This document shows positions 52,756 to 63,098 of a DNA stretch of 64,000 bases, piece after piece. The DNA comes from Amoebidium appalachense (lineage: Eukaryota > Ichthyosporea): NCBI GenBank assembly GCA_963693365.1, contig CAVNZM010000001.1, forward strand, positions 3,348,001-3,412,000, written 5' to 3'. The notes beneath the pieces are model-generated. The model saw only the letters and a program-made list of their open reading frames with translations. It searched no databases and was not told the DNA's origin. The translations under genes and the position numbers were made by a program. How positions within the stretch are numbered: position 1 is the stretch's first letter; every line of letters starts with the position of its first letter.

Positions 52756-53020
52756 CAGATTCTTGTATTTTAGAACCTCACTAATTCATGCACTCAAGGT
52801 TCTAAAATACAAGAATCTGTGGTGTTTTGGGTGCATGAATTAGTGAGGTTCTAGAATACAAGAATCTGTGGTGTTTTGGGTGCATGAATCAGTGAGGGTC
52901 TAGAATACAAGAATCTGTAGTGTTATTGAGTGCTTGAATTAGTGAGGGTTTAGAATACAAGAATCTGTAGTGTTCTTGAGTGCATAAATCAGTGAGGGTC
53001 TAGAATACAAGAATCTGGGG
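52756..53020. repeat. 50-bp tandem array with inverted leading unit
   Basis: AAGAATCTG recurs at 52811, 52860, 52909, 52959 and 53009, marking units of about 50 bp (TCTAGAATACAAGAATCTG, then GTGCATGAATTAGTGAGG). The first unit, 52756-52793, is the same sequence in reverse orientation, so the array starts with a fold-back. Confidence 0.85.
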
Positions 53021-53045
53021 TGAAGTCCATCTACCTCGGCCGTGA

Positions 53046-53225
53046 CCCTACCACCTACTGAGGCGGTGTCTCCTTTCTTTTTTTTTTTTTTTTTTTTACT
53101 TAAAAGGGACGCCTGAGTAGATGTTAAAACGTCGCACGTGCGGCAACACGTCAGTACGTGTTAGGCCGTGACCAAGCCTAACACGTACTGACGTGTTGCC
53201 GCACGTGCGACGTTTTAACATGTCC

Positions 53226-53269
<44 letters not shown>

Positions 53270-53295
53270 AGACACCGCCTCAGTAGGTGGTAGGG
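53046..53295. repeat. 250-bp near-perfect hairpin with T/A-tract
   Basis: The outer arms 53046-53074 and 53267-53295 pair over 29 bp without mismatch. A poly(T) tract on the left faces a poly(A) tract on the right. The inner arms 53121-53166 and 53176-53221 pair over 46 bp without mismatch around a 9-base loop (53167-53175). The left side carries about 10 unpaired bases (53111-53120). Such a fold-back resembles a MITE or foldback element. Confidence 0.9.
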
Positions 53296-53819
53296 ACCAA
53301 GCCCAGTTCACGGATATCAGCTGCGGAAATGCTGTCTCCACCATTTTTCGCTCCCCTTTTCGTCGGTTGTATATGCTTGCTTTATATACATAAACCCATT
53401 ACATTTTAATAGTCCTGAAGGCTTCTCGTATATATTATGTTTCAGTGGACTTTGGTGGGTGCGTGCCCAAGCGGGAGCGCTACTTCTGTCGAGCCCAACA
53501 CCAGCACCCACCTACTGCGTGTACGTGCATGCCTGGTACGTCTGGGGCCAGGACTGCAGAACTTCGCAGTAATGCTATAGTATAGCTAAATCGTATACAG
53601 TGTTCAAACAGAGTACCTCGGCCTCTTGACTACCAAACTTTAATTGCTTTACAAGGATTCTAGCATTACTTGACCATTGGAAGGCGCCCCGTGGTGTGTT
53701 CCTATGTGGCTACCTTCTTCCAGTCAGACTCAGAAAGTTGCTTGCGGCTACATGTAAAAACAACACAATGGTCTAGTTTGTTGACCTTAGTACTCTCTCG
53801 TTTCCCTTTTTATTTATTT

Positions 53820-54093
53820 ATGCCAGCAAAGATCCCCTTACCGCCCAAAGACCTCCAACATCTCTTAACACGTTTGTACAACAAGGAGTTCGTTGCCCTT
53901 GGATCCGTAGATCTTACCAGTATCATGGTGCACTGTGTTAGACAGGCCCTTCACCATAGCTTCACTAACTTTCGTGGTACCCATCCCTTCTCCCTCTCCT
54001 TCGCCCTCGAAACTTCTCCCCGCCGCCCCCTTTTCCCAACCCCCAATGCTTCTGCTAATTGATCCTCACGCACCAACAAGAAGTACACAACAC

Positions 54094-54142
<49 letters not shown>

Positions 54143-55059
54143 CCCACACCCACACACACACACAAACACACACTGTCACCCACACACACACGCACACCCA
54201 CACGCGCGCGCGCGCGAGCACACACACACACACAAACACACACACAAAAATGCTTTTGCACTCTCTGTATCTTTTCCCGTGTCTTTTGGTGATTCCATCT
54301 ACCAGAGTTGCACTTCCCTATAAATAGCCAACACAGCCGCTCTCCAAAGCGGCTCCGCTTTGTCTTTCCCTTCCTTGTTTCTGTACTTCTTTGACTCCTC
54401 CGGCCTTGCCCACATCTCTCCTCACTGTCACTACTATCCCTGTCAGACAGTATATATCTCTCCCTCCCTCTCTCTCTCTCTCTCTCCCCCCCCCCCCCCC
54501 CCCTCCTCTCTCTCTCTCTCTCTCTGTCTGTGTCTCTCTCTCTCTCTGTCCTTCAACCCTCCCCCCCCCCCCCCCCCCCTGCTCGTATCCTCTTCTGCCT
54601 CACCCTTCTTGCCCACCCACCCTCTTTCTCCCTTGTCACTCTCTCTATTTCTGTTCGTTTCTGTTCCTATTTTTTTCTTATATCTGAAACCTCACTACAC
54701 CGACTCCGACATCCCTCTTTATAGGTGTCTCACTCTCCCCTCTTCTCTTTGTCCTACTTCTCTCTCTATCACACTCTCTTGGTCTCTATCACTCTTCATA
54801 GCGCATATCTCCCTCGGAGTCTGCCGTTGTCTCTCTCTTTTCGGATTTTTATACTCCACCTCCCGGGGCCGGCGCCTTTCTACACAAATACACACACACG
54901 CACACACACAAACACACACTGGTGCGTGCACACACACACACTCTGTCCCCCCCCCCCCCCCCCCCCCCCCCCCATGACACCCCCTTACCTACCCCTTTCT
55001 GTGTGTGCATCTTTCTGAATCTATGCGCGCGCGCGCGCGTGTGTGTGTGCGTGCGTGCT

Positions 55060-55155
<96 letters not shown>

Positions 55156-55817
55156 GCCACTCCCCTCCTTCTCTCTTGACGACTTTGCCTTCTCAGATCT
55201 CCCACAGCCTCGACCCCCCTCGATCCTCCCAGGTTCTCCGTCCCGACACTCTGGATTTGTCTTTGCCCTCCCTTCTGTCGCCTTTATCCCCTCAAACCAT
55301 TTACTTCCTGGTACCATCTCCTCTCACCCCAAATATCCCTTTGCCCATCCAGCCCTCAACCTAGTACTAAACTAAATAGTTCTTCACCCTTCTACGGCCC
55401 CCTTCTCTCTGTCCCCACCTTCTTACGGATCCATTATCGTCCCCTACCCTCTAGTCAAACCAAAACATCACTTCTCACTTTTTCAATGGGGTCTTTTTTC
55501 TATTTCTCCAACGTCCCTCATCCCTCCCCTGCTTTGCCCGGTCCCTCCGGATTTTGCTTCGCTGTTTCCCCCCAACAACGGTGTCCTAGGACTACCCCCC
55601 CCCCCCCCCCCCCCCTTTCCCCCGAACCCCTACCCAACTTAGGCAGGCTACCTTAAAGTTTCCCCTTCCCGGCGCCCCGCTCCCTTTCTCTCCTACTTCC
55701 CTTAACTTTTTGCTTTAAGCATCTATTTCTCCCTGCCAGATCACAGCTGTGATCCTGCGCAGCTGCAAGCGTTCGTATGATAAGCTGAGCACTGTGCAGG
55801 ATCCGGAACCGGGCTAG
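53820..55817 (+). CDS. Candidate two-exon small gene, unknown
   Basis: ATG at 53820 opens 36 codons (MPAKIPLPPKDLQHLLTRLY and onward), ending ATCATG before a GTGCAC donor (53928). A terminal exon candidate at 55740-55817 follows CCCTGCCAG and encodes 25 residues (ITAVILRSCKRSYDKLSTVQ and onward), then TAG. Both exons are phase 0 and would give 61 aa. The intervening 1.8 kb is rich in (CA)n, (CT)n and poly(C) on the plus strand, like verified introns here, which supports a plus-strand intron. Other donors in the first exon and extra internal exons are possible. No family is recognised. Confidence 0.35.
55067..55147. repeat. (CT)n microsatellite
   Basis: About 40 CT units within the presumed intron of the 53820 (+) gene model. 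Another pyrimidine-rich stretch lies at 54462-54580. Confidence 0.95.
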
Positions 55818-57644
55818 TTAGTTGTCCCTATATGATGTTACTGTAAGGGTTATTGTTTCTCAGAGTAGGATGTGTGTTTAACGTTTGAAAATAACAATTG
55901 GCACATACTGAGACACTGTGGCGAGAGCATCAAGTGCTACAAAAAAGTAGGGAGGCTGCTTGTTCCGCAGGCTATAGTGCACTGTGTCCCGCCGCAAGAC
56001 TGATGCTCTCGCTGCCGGCCGCAGGGCCCACGTATTTCTGTGTTAACCCATTTCTATACTTTGCATACTGCCAGTAAGTCTATTACTGCAATACTCTTCT
56101 CAGTTCCGAAGAACAAAGGCAGAGTAGAAGAGGACAAAGAAGTGGTGTACTGTACACCGTGCACTCTGGATCCGGCCGCCGCGATGGCCTTGGTCCACCG
56201 TTTTAGTCATTGAGGATCTGCCACACGGGGAGAGATGTTGGAACACCGGAGAGATGCTGTCTCGTATTTTTCCTTACACACACAGCGAACACTGGACTCT
56301 CGGGACCGTAGAGCCGCCGCGAGAGAAAGCATGCACGCGGTCGCGAGAGTGTAAGGAAAAATCGGTGAGGCGTGAGGCGAACGGCAAGTTCATAGCAGCC
56401 CAGGCACCGTCAGTGCGTGCCAGGGAGAGATGTTAAGGTTTAGGCACCAATATGCAGTTAGACACTAAGTATCGTATGTAAGCCCTGTCCGTAGCAAGCT
56501 GCCGTAACACGGCAAACTTCAGTGGCTGTTGTGAGGTCTAAAGACGATTTGGATTTCTCAACCTAGAGAGCACACTAACTTGTTATCCAGGCCACTTATT
56601 TTCCATGCGTTCCGCATTATACAGTCAACTATGGAAACAGCAATGAAGTATGGGTGGAGAGCTACTCCACATTTATTTTCACTGGTTGACACTCAGCACG
56701 AACTGAACCTCCTAAACACGTGCAACAGCTGCAACCACACGTACACAACCACACACGTACGTGCACCTGCAAGCACCCATCATAAAAACGGCACAGCCCG
56801 GCCTGCACCACTTTCGACGGTGCACACGAACTCTTATGTACACGCAAAAATCCTCCTCAGTTTTACGCTAGCCACTACCTACGAAAGGCCACATCCTTCT
56901 ACAAAGCCTTATTTGCAAGGCCTCTTGTTCCAAAGTTATCACGGTACGGCCTTGAATATGTACATGCATCTTAATTTCCTGCACAACATATAGAATATTG
57001 AATATTTACCTGCATAATCTGGGAATTCAGTTTCCTTTCCCCTCCTGCTACTTTTTCAAGACCAAATAGTTTTTTGTGAACGTAGGTTTTGAGAGCCAAA
57101 GGCTTGCAGTTCAATCAACCTTAGGCGTTCAAGCATAACATCCAACAGACATTCAATTGAGATACGCAACTATAACATCCAACTGACGTTCAAACGATAT
57201 ATGCAATGGAAAGGAGAGAATGGTCCGACCTGCAGCTGACCCACGAAAAACGATCTGTGGAAGGTGGAAAGATTAGTCAGGACAGTGAACAGAGTAGTTA
57301 GCTGTTTGAGACGTTCGGTTTCTTCCGGGCAAATAATTGTTACTTGTGCACGTCGGTGATGTGGAAGATAGAACGATATACAGGACAGGAATACATATAT
57401 CGAGACGCCTTTTTGGAAGGTTTGGTTTCTTCGATTTGAGAAAGGGATTTTTTTGGCCCATCAGTGATAGCTTCACGGGTGGCGTGCTCGGAAGGGGGGG
57501 GGGTGGGGGCACGGCTTCTTCATGGGTGCCGAAGAGCCCCAGTTGAGATGAAACGAGGGTAGAAAGGGAGCAGGAGGGTAAGCGGAAAGGGGCATATTAC
57601 AATGTTTAGCAGGGCCAGTTTACATACCTCACTCGAAAACCACC
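55818..57644. other. Spacer with short inverted repeats
   Basis: No supported exon. Hairpin-forming pairs: GCGAGAGCATCA (about 55921) with TGATGCTCTCGC (about 56003), and ATTTTTCCTTACAC (about 56268) with GTGTAAGGAAAAAT (about 56349). GGAGAGATGTT occurs near 56229 and again near 56424, flanking the second pair. The remainder, to the 57645 stop codon, is ordinary mixed sequence. Confidence 0.45.
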
Positions 57645-57879
57645 TCAGACGTCCATGGCTATGGCATTCCCGTTCACATCCTCACTGCCGGCCGCAAAGT
57701 GCCCGAGGGTCCCAGGGCTGTGAACACAACATAGTAAGGTTTTTAATCAGGTTTGTGGTGTCCGCTTTTTTGTGTGAGTGTGGATGTGTGCTGGCGTGTA
57801 TCTGAGCGTTTTTGGGATGGCTTTGTGTGTGTTTTTATTTTTTCTCATGTATGTACTCATTTTTTTCCCTTTTTTTTTT

Positions 57880-57910
<31 letters not shown>

Positions 57911-57943
57911 GGGGGAGCCCCTGAGCGGCAGTGTGATGTTCTA

Positions 57944-57983
<40 letters not shown>

Positions 57984-58672
57984 TGTGTGTCTGTGTGTCT
58001 GTGTGTGTGTGTGTGTTTTGTGTGTGTGTGTGTGTGTGCCCGCGCGCGCGTGCGCGTGCGGGCGTGCGGGCGGGCGGGCGGGCGGGCGGGCTTGTTTTGT
58101 TTTATTGGAGAAGGAGGGGATGGGGGGGGAGAGAAGGGGGGAAGAGGAGGGGAGAAATCAGGAACATCGATGTCTGTTGTCTCTCTCTGTCTTATTCTTT
58201 TGCCCCTTGGGGGCAGGGGGGGATGGTACATGTCGTTCGCATTATGTTGTTGCCCCCCCACGCAAAAAGGGGGTGGGGTGGGGTGGGGGGGGGGGGGGGG
58301 GGGGGGTAGGGGGTAGCGGGGGGGGGGGGGGGGGGGGAAGGAGATTGGGGGGCAAGAACTGGGGGGGGGGGGAGGGGGGGGAAGGGGGGGGGGACAAAAA
58401 CAAAATAAAGAGAAGTAGACAAGAGTTAGCGCAGGTGGTGGGATTGAAAACAATGAGCAGAAGAAGCAGGGAAAGTGCGCGTGCGGTGTGAATGTGTGTG
58501 TGTGTGCGCGCGCACAGTGTGCGGGCTTCTTCTGTGTACGTGTGCGTGCGTGTGTGATTGATCTGAGACTGAGAGGCAGGGTATGTGAGAGAGAAAATTG
58601 GAGACATTAACCCCCCTCCCCCCTTCCCCCCTTCCCCCTCCCCCCTCCCCCCCCTCTCTCCCTCTTTGTCCC

Positions 58673-58706
<34 letters not shown>

Positions 58707-58805
58707 CCCCTCTCTCCCCTTTCTTATTGCTTTCTTTCTCTTCTTTCTTTGTTTCTTTCTCTCTCTCTCTCTCTCCCACCCCCCCTCTAGATCTCCCCCC
58801 CTTCC

Positions 58806-58838
<33 letters not shown>

Positions 58839-59301
58839 ACCCTTTTTCCTTGTTCCCTTGTTTTTTTTTTTTGTTTTTTGTTTTTTTTAATCTCCGGGTC
58901 GGCAAGGGCACGACCAACAACTTGAAATGCCTCGCTGAAGACTCTGTGCATGACGTGGGTCAGCAGTTAGCCAGGCAGACTGCCCTCAAAAAAGGTTCGT
59001 GTTTACCGAACCACTATCAAGATATTACATCACATAACCTTTTAGGACTGTGTACTACTACACCACGCAGGGATTGTTCAAGTGAGTGTCCCCATCTTCG
59101 CGTCGCCTGACTGCAGATTTTGGCCACTAAACTACCACACCGCACGCACACATCAAGCACTTTCTTTTACCGATTCCTGTTCGTCCACCTAGTAGTGTTT
59201 GTTTTGCTTCATTCGTCCAGACATGGGGTGCGGGATGAGGAGGGTGACATGAAAAACGAAAATACTACAGGCAGGGCACGGGCAGGATGTCATAAATGGG
59301 T

Positions 59302-59376
<75 letters not shown>

Positions 59377-59794
59377 AAGGTCGGGGGGATGGGTGGGTAG
59401 ATTTAGTTACCTCTCCTCAATGACGTCCTCTGTCCCCCTCAGCACTTCAAAGGCTCTGTAGTTTATGGACATTTGGGACGTGTCGTTTCTCCTGTGCATC
59501 CCGTGGTCAGTTTTTGGCAGTTTCTGCATTTGCGCGCAGACAGGCATGCGCGACAATGTGTGCAGGTGCACCCAAGCAACCCGATAGGAATGTTTTTCCC
59601 TCTTGTCAAGAACCAAAAAGGAAAGGCAGGCACGGGGTTCTTGTTTGAGAAGCTAAAGTCATGCACACGCAGGTCTTCAGGCGCAGTGACTGCTCATTGG
59701 AAGCGTAGAAAGCACTCACGTATAGCCCTGGATGGGGTTGTCAATCGTCACCGTTGCTACCAAGGGCCGCCCATTTGCAGCTCCATTGACGTGC
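57645..59794 (-). CDS. 3' part of an unknown minus-strand gene, three exons
   Basis: Exons 59720-59794, 59411-59491 and 57645-57717 (TGA) join in phase (1+24 codons+2, 1+26+2, 1+24). All junctions are GT-AG with good sites (CTATCAG; GTGAGT; GCACAG; GTAACT; GTTCACAG). The resulting C-terminus of about 75 residues includes [33 protein letters not shown] and [19 protein letters not shown]. The strand-like and helix-like alternation suggests a folded domain, but no family is recognised. The 5' exons above 59794 were not found. The large last intron holds poly(G), (TG)n and CT tracts typical of this genome. Confidence 0.5.
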
Positions 59795-60271
59795 CTGATA
59801 GGGCTGGAGGGTGTGGCTAGTCGAAGCGGTCATGCATTGCAAGGCCATATGAGAACGATGAGTTAAACTGGGTGCTGTACGCACAGTCATCGATTGCATT
59901 CCTGCTGTTGTTTAGGTTTGCTATCAAGTCCCCTCCTTTTCCTACTCCTCCGCATACTAGATGTGGGTGAAAGCACCAGGAAAAAACAAGACCCCCCCCC
60001 CCCCCCTCCCTCTTCCCACCCCCGCCCCTCTCCCCCCCCGTTCTCTTCCCCTGCTCCTTCTCATAGCCACCCCCCCCTCCCCCACCTCACCCACCCGATC
60101 TCTTCTCTTCCTTCCCCAGCCTACCCCTCCCCCCCCCCCCCCCTTTCCGCCCCGTTCTCTTCCCCTACTCCTTCTCGCAGTCGACCTCCCCCCCCCCCGT
60201 GTCCCCGGGGTTACCACTTGCCCTTTCCCCTTCTTCCTTGCCTTTACACATGTACCATACGAGAAGCCCAG

Positions 60272-60309
<38 letters not shown>

Positions 60310-60337
60310 TTCGACGTAATTGATGACTTGGGCCCTC

Positions 60338-60478
60338 CCTGAGGATGGGCTCTGCTTATGACACATACTATGCGCATGGCTGATGTTGCATACTTGAATA
60401 TTTGCCTTTACATGTGTCCTGCACCATGCTTCTCATCACCTATGCGTACTTCGTACCGTGTTCCGCATTCAAACCCCC
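60338..60478 (+). repeat. Dispersed poly(C)-tailed element, copy
   Basis: Plus strand: CTGAGGATGGGCTCTGCTTA, GATGTTGCATACTTGAATAT, CTTTACATGTGTCCTGCACC, GCGTACTTCGTACC, ending GTTCCGCATTCAAA and poly(C). The preceding GATGACTTGGGCC (about 60321) matches the upstream part of the 40361 copy, so the element probably starts at or before 60320. Confidence 0.75.
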
Positions 60479-60692
60479 CCCCCCACCCCCTACCCCTACC
60501 CCCCCCCTTCCCCTCCGCTCTCTTACTCCAGCAAAATTTCATTCATCACCCCACCCACCCTCCCACTCCCTCTCTCTCCTTTAACCATTCCCTGCACCTG
60601 CTTCTCCTGCTTACCCCCCCCCCCCCCCCCCCCCCAAGCCCCCAAATGAAAACAAAATCACACGGAAAACAAAAAAACATGGCCACCTTTAC

Positions 60693-60777
<85 letters not shown>

Positions 60778-60789
60778 AGCGCACAGGTG

Positions 60790-61220
60790 GGTGATGGTGG
60801 CAATAGGAAACATGGTACGTAGGGAGTTGGGTGGGTGAGTAAAAGTGTGGTACACATTGCTTTGTGGAGGTGGATGTGTGATCATGAGATGGGGAACGTG
60901 GACCCGTGAAGCTGAATGTGTGGTGGTGGTGGGATACGGTGATGGTGATTTAGGAAAACATTTGACTTGAGGAAGTGGGTGGTTGGTGTGGCATTGTTGG
61001 GACAAACTTTGACCCAGAAAAATGAGCAGACAGTGATAGTAATTGTTAAACACATTCTGGCCTATGGACGGTGACACATGATCTAGAGAGAATGGTCGGG
61101 GGTGATGATGGCTGTTGGACAAATGCTCAACAATAGTAGGAAGATGGGTGTGTGGTGTTACATATGGAGTGGTGATAGCGGTGATGGTGACTGTTGGGCA
61201 CACCTTGGCCTATTTGGTCA
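60790..61220. repeat. Diverged minisatellite, unit about 80 bp
   Basis: A core like GTGATGGTGACTGTTGGGCA, with variants, recurs about five times (near 60940, 60990, 61035, 61105 and 61185), separated by GAAGTGGGTG/GTGTGGTG-type spacers. Copies are strongly diverged. The open minus-strand frame across it is His/Pro-rich and not a convincing gene. Confidence 0.5.
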
Positions 61221-61496
61221 ATGTAATTTTGGAACTTATGGAGATGGGCCGGCATTTATGGTATAATTCGTGTGTTACATCTTGTCAATGACGTAGGAAG
61301 TGTGGAAGATGGACACACACCATCCCGGTTAACGATGGGATTGAAAGTTTTTGTTTTTTGTTTTCTTGCAAACAGCATATAGATATATCGTTTGTCAGTT
61401 TTTTCACCCGCTCCCCTTAGCCATGCACAACCTTGGTTCTCTATGTTTATTTATGGTCTTCCCTGTGGTAGTCTAACACCCGTGTCCCATGAGCAG

Positions 61497-62424
61497 GCAA
61501 TTCTGTTTCCCTTTGTTGACGGGCACCGCATCGACACCCATCTGGCGCTCAGCTATGCCGAGGCGATGGAGAAAGGCGCCGACAAGACGGACTGTCTGCG
61601 AGGGCTGTATGTGACCATGTAGGAGCTGCTACGGCAGGCAGCCCAGGGCTTTGCACACGTGCATTCGTGCGGGGTGGCGCACATGGATCCCAATCGCTCA
61701 AACTTCATCGTCAATGTGGATGGTGAGGGCAAGCACACGGTCAAGCTCATCGATTTTGGGCTGTCGACCATCACCACTGAGCCCCACACGGTGAAGTGCG
61801 ACCCGCGCGGGCATCTGCTGATGAGCCCGGAGGAGCAGGCGGCGTGCAAGGCGAAGGAGGAGAGGGTTGTGGACTGCAAGAAGTGTGACGTGTGGAAGGT
61901 CGGGTTGACCATCTACACTCTGCTCAAGCAGCACAGGCACGAGTTTGCCACCGGCTGCTTCAATGCCCGCCCGTTCTGGGTGGACGACAAGGCACCGTGC
62001 TGCGACGAACGGGCGGGTCACTACCTGCTATACCCGGACAACCTCAGCTGGATGATTGCATATGCACAGATGCCCCACCAGTGCGGGCCGTTGGAGCATG
62101 ACGTGCTCATACTGCTTGCCGGCTGCTTCGTGAAGGACCCGGCCCAACGGTTTAGTATGGCCCCAGTAGTGACAAAGATTGATGCCGTCCTTGCCCGCCT
62201 GGCCAACCCCCCGACCGTTGCCCCCCGACCTGAGCCCACGGGGGCAGGTGCAGTTGCGATTGCCCGGATGCGAGCGGCCAGCCAGGCAGCGGCCAGCCTG
62301 CTGCAGGCGCTGGGCCAAACCCCCCAACTGGCGGCACTGGCCCAGAGGTTTGCTGATGACTTCAACGCTGCGGCCACTGCACTGTGCAACCTGGCTGCAG
62401 TTGGGTATGCCACCCTCTACCCCT

Positions 62425-62478
<54 letters not shown>

Positions 62479-63055
62479 ACACACACACAAGGCCATCCAC
62501 CCACCCAGGGGATGACGTGGGCCTGGCACTGAAGATGCACTCTGTGTATGTCCTATTATGCATAGTCCATGTGTGTGCTTTGCACAGCCCGCATGTTGTT
62601 CGTCATGAGTGTGCACTTCGTATTCTCACACTTCCTCCCCCCTTCCCCCCCCCCCCCCCCGGGGCCCCCTCCCCTTCCCCCGGTTCACCTTCCTTCAAAG
62701 CTGCCTTTATATCTATAAATTAACCAGTCCATGGCACACACACATCGGATTACGAATTCATGGAGATAATAATAGTAAAGAAAAGGGAAACAGAACACAA
62801 AGCTTTGTAAAAATGGTTTGCACGTTGACCTACACAAGAGCGATTATGACACCTATTTCTCTCCTTCTCTCACTCTCTCTCCCACACACACACACACACA
62901 CTCTCTCTCTCTCTCTCTCCCCCCCCCCCCCCCCCCCCCGCCCCCTCCCTCATCCCCATACCCTGCCAGTTGTGACCTCATGCTCGTCTGCACTTACACC
63001 TCTCCCCCCCACCCCACCCCTTTCCCCCGTCCCCCTCTTCCATCCTTCCTACCAG

Positions 63056-63098
<43 letters not shown>

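Larger units (their letters stand above)
52707..56207. other. 3.5-kb segment bounded by a 19-nt inverted repeat
   Basis: ACTAAAACGGTGGACCAAG at 52707-52725 recurs exactly, inverted, at 56189-56207. Between them lie the 50-bp tandem array, the 250-bp hairpin and the 53820-55817 (+) gene model. GGCCGTGACC occurs three times inside the left part (52738, 53039, 53164). This could be a transposon-like segment with short terminal inverted repeats, or two related repeats in opposite orientation. No transposase and no target-site duplication was identified. Confidence 0.35.
59795..61496. other. Region before the kinase exon
   Basis: Contains C-rich stretches (59988-60320 and 60473-60640), a (CA)n array (60695-60774) and a diverged minisatellite (about 60790-61220). 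It should hold the missing kinase N-lobe exons (+) and the 5' exons of the 57645 (-) gene, but none could be supported. Confidence 0.4.

Noticed and set aside
58907-58996. Possible plus-strand exon with GKGTTNN and ARQTALKK, considered as kinase N-lobe
   Set aside because: It has an AG before and a GT after, but no convincing Gly-rich loop or VAIK context and no phase link to the 61497 exon.
59821-59912. Plus-strand frame ARPYENDELNWVLYAQSS before a GTTTGC site
   Set aside because: Only about 30 residues, with a poor acceptor and no linked exon. It could be chance.
60658-61203. 181-codon His/Pro-rich minus-strand frame
   Set aside because: It lies over a (CA)n array and a diverged minisatellite. 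Composition follows the repeats, and no splice or start context supports it.
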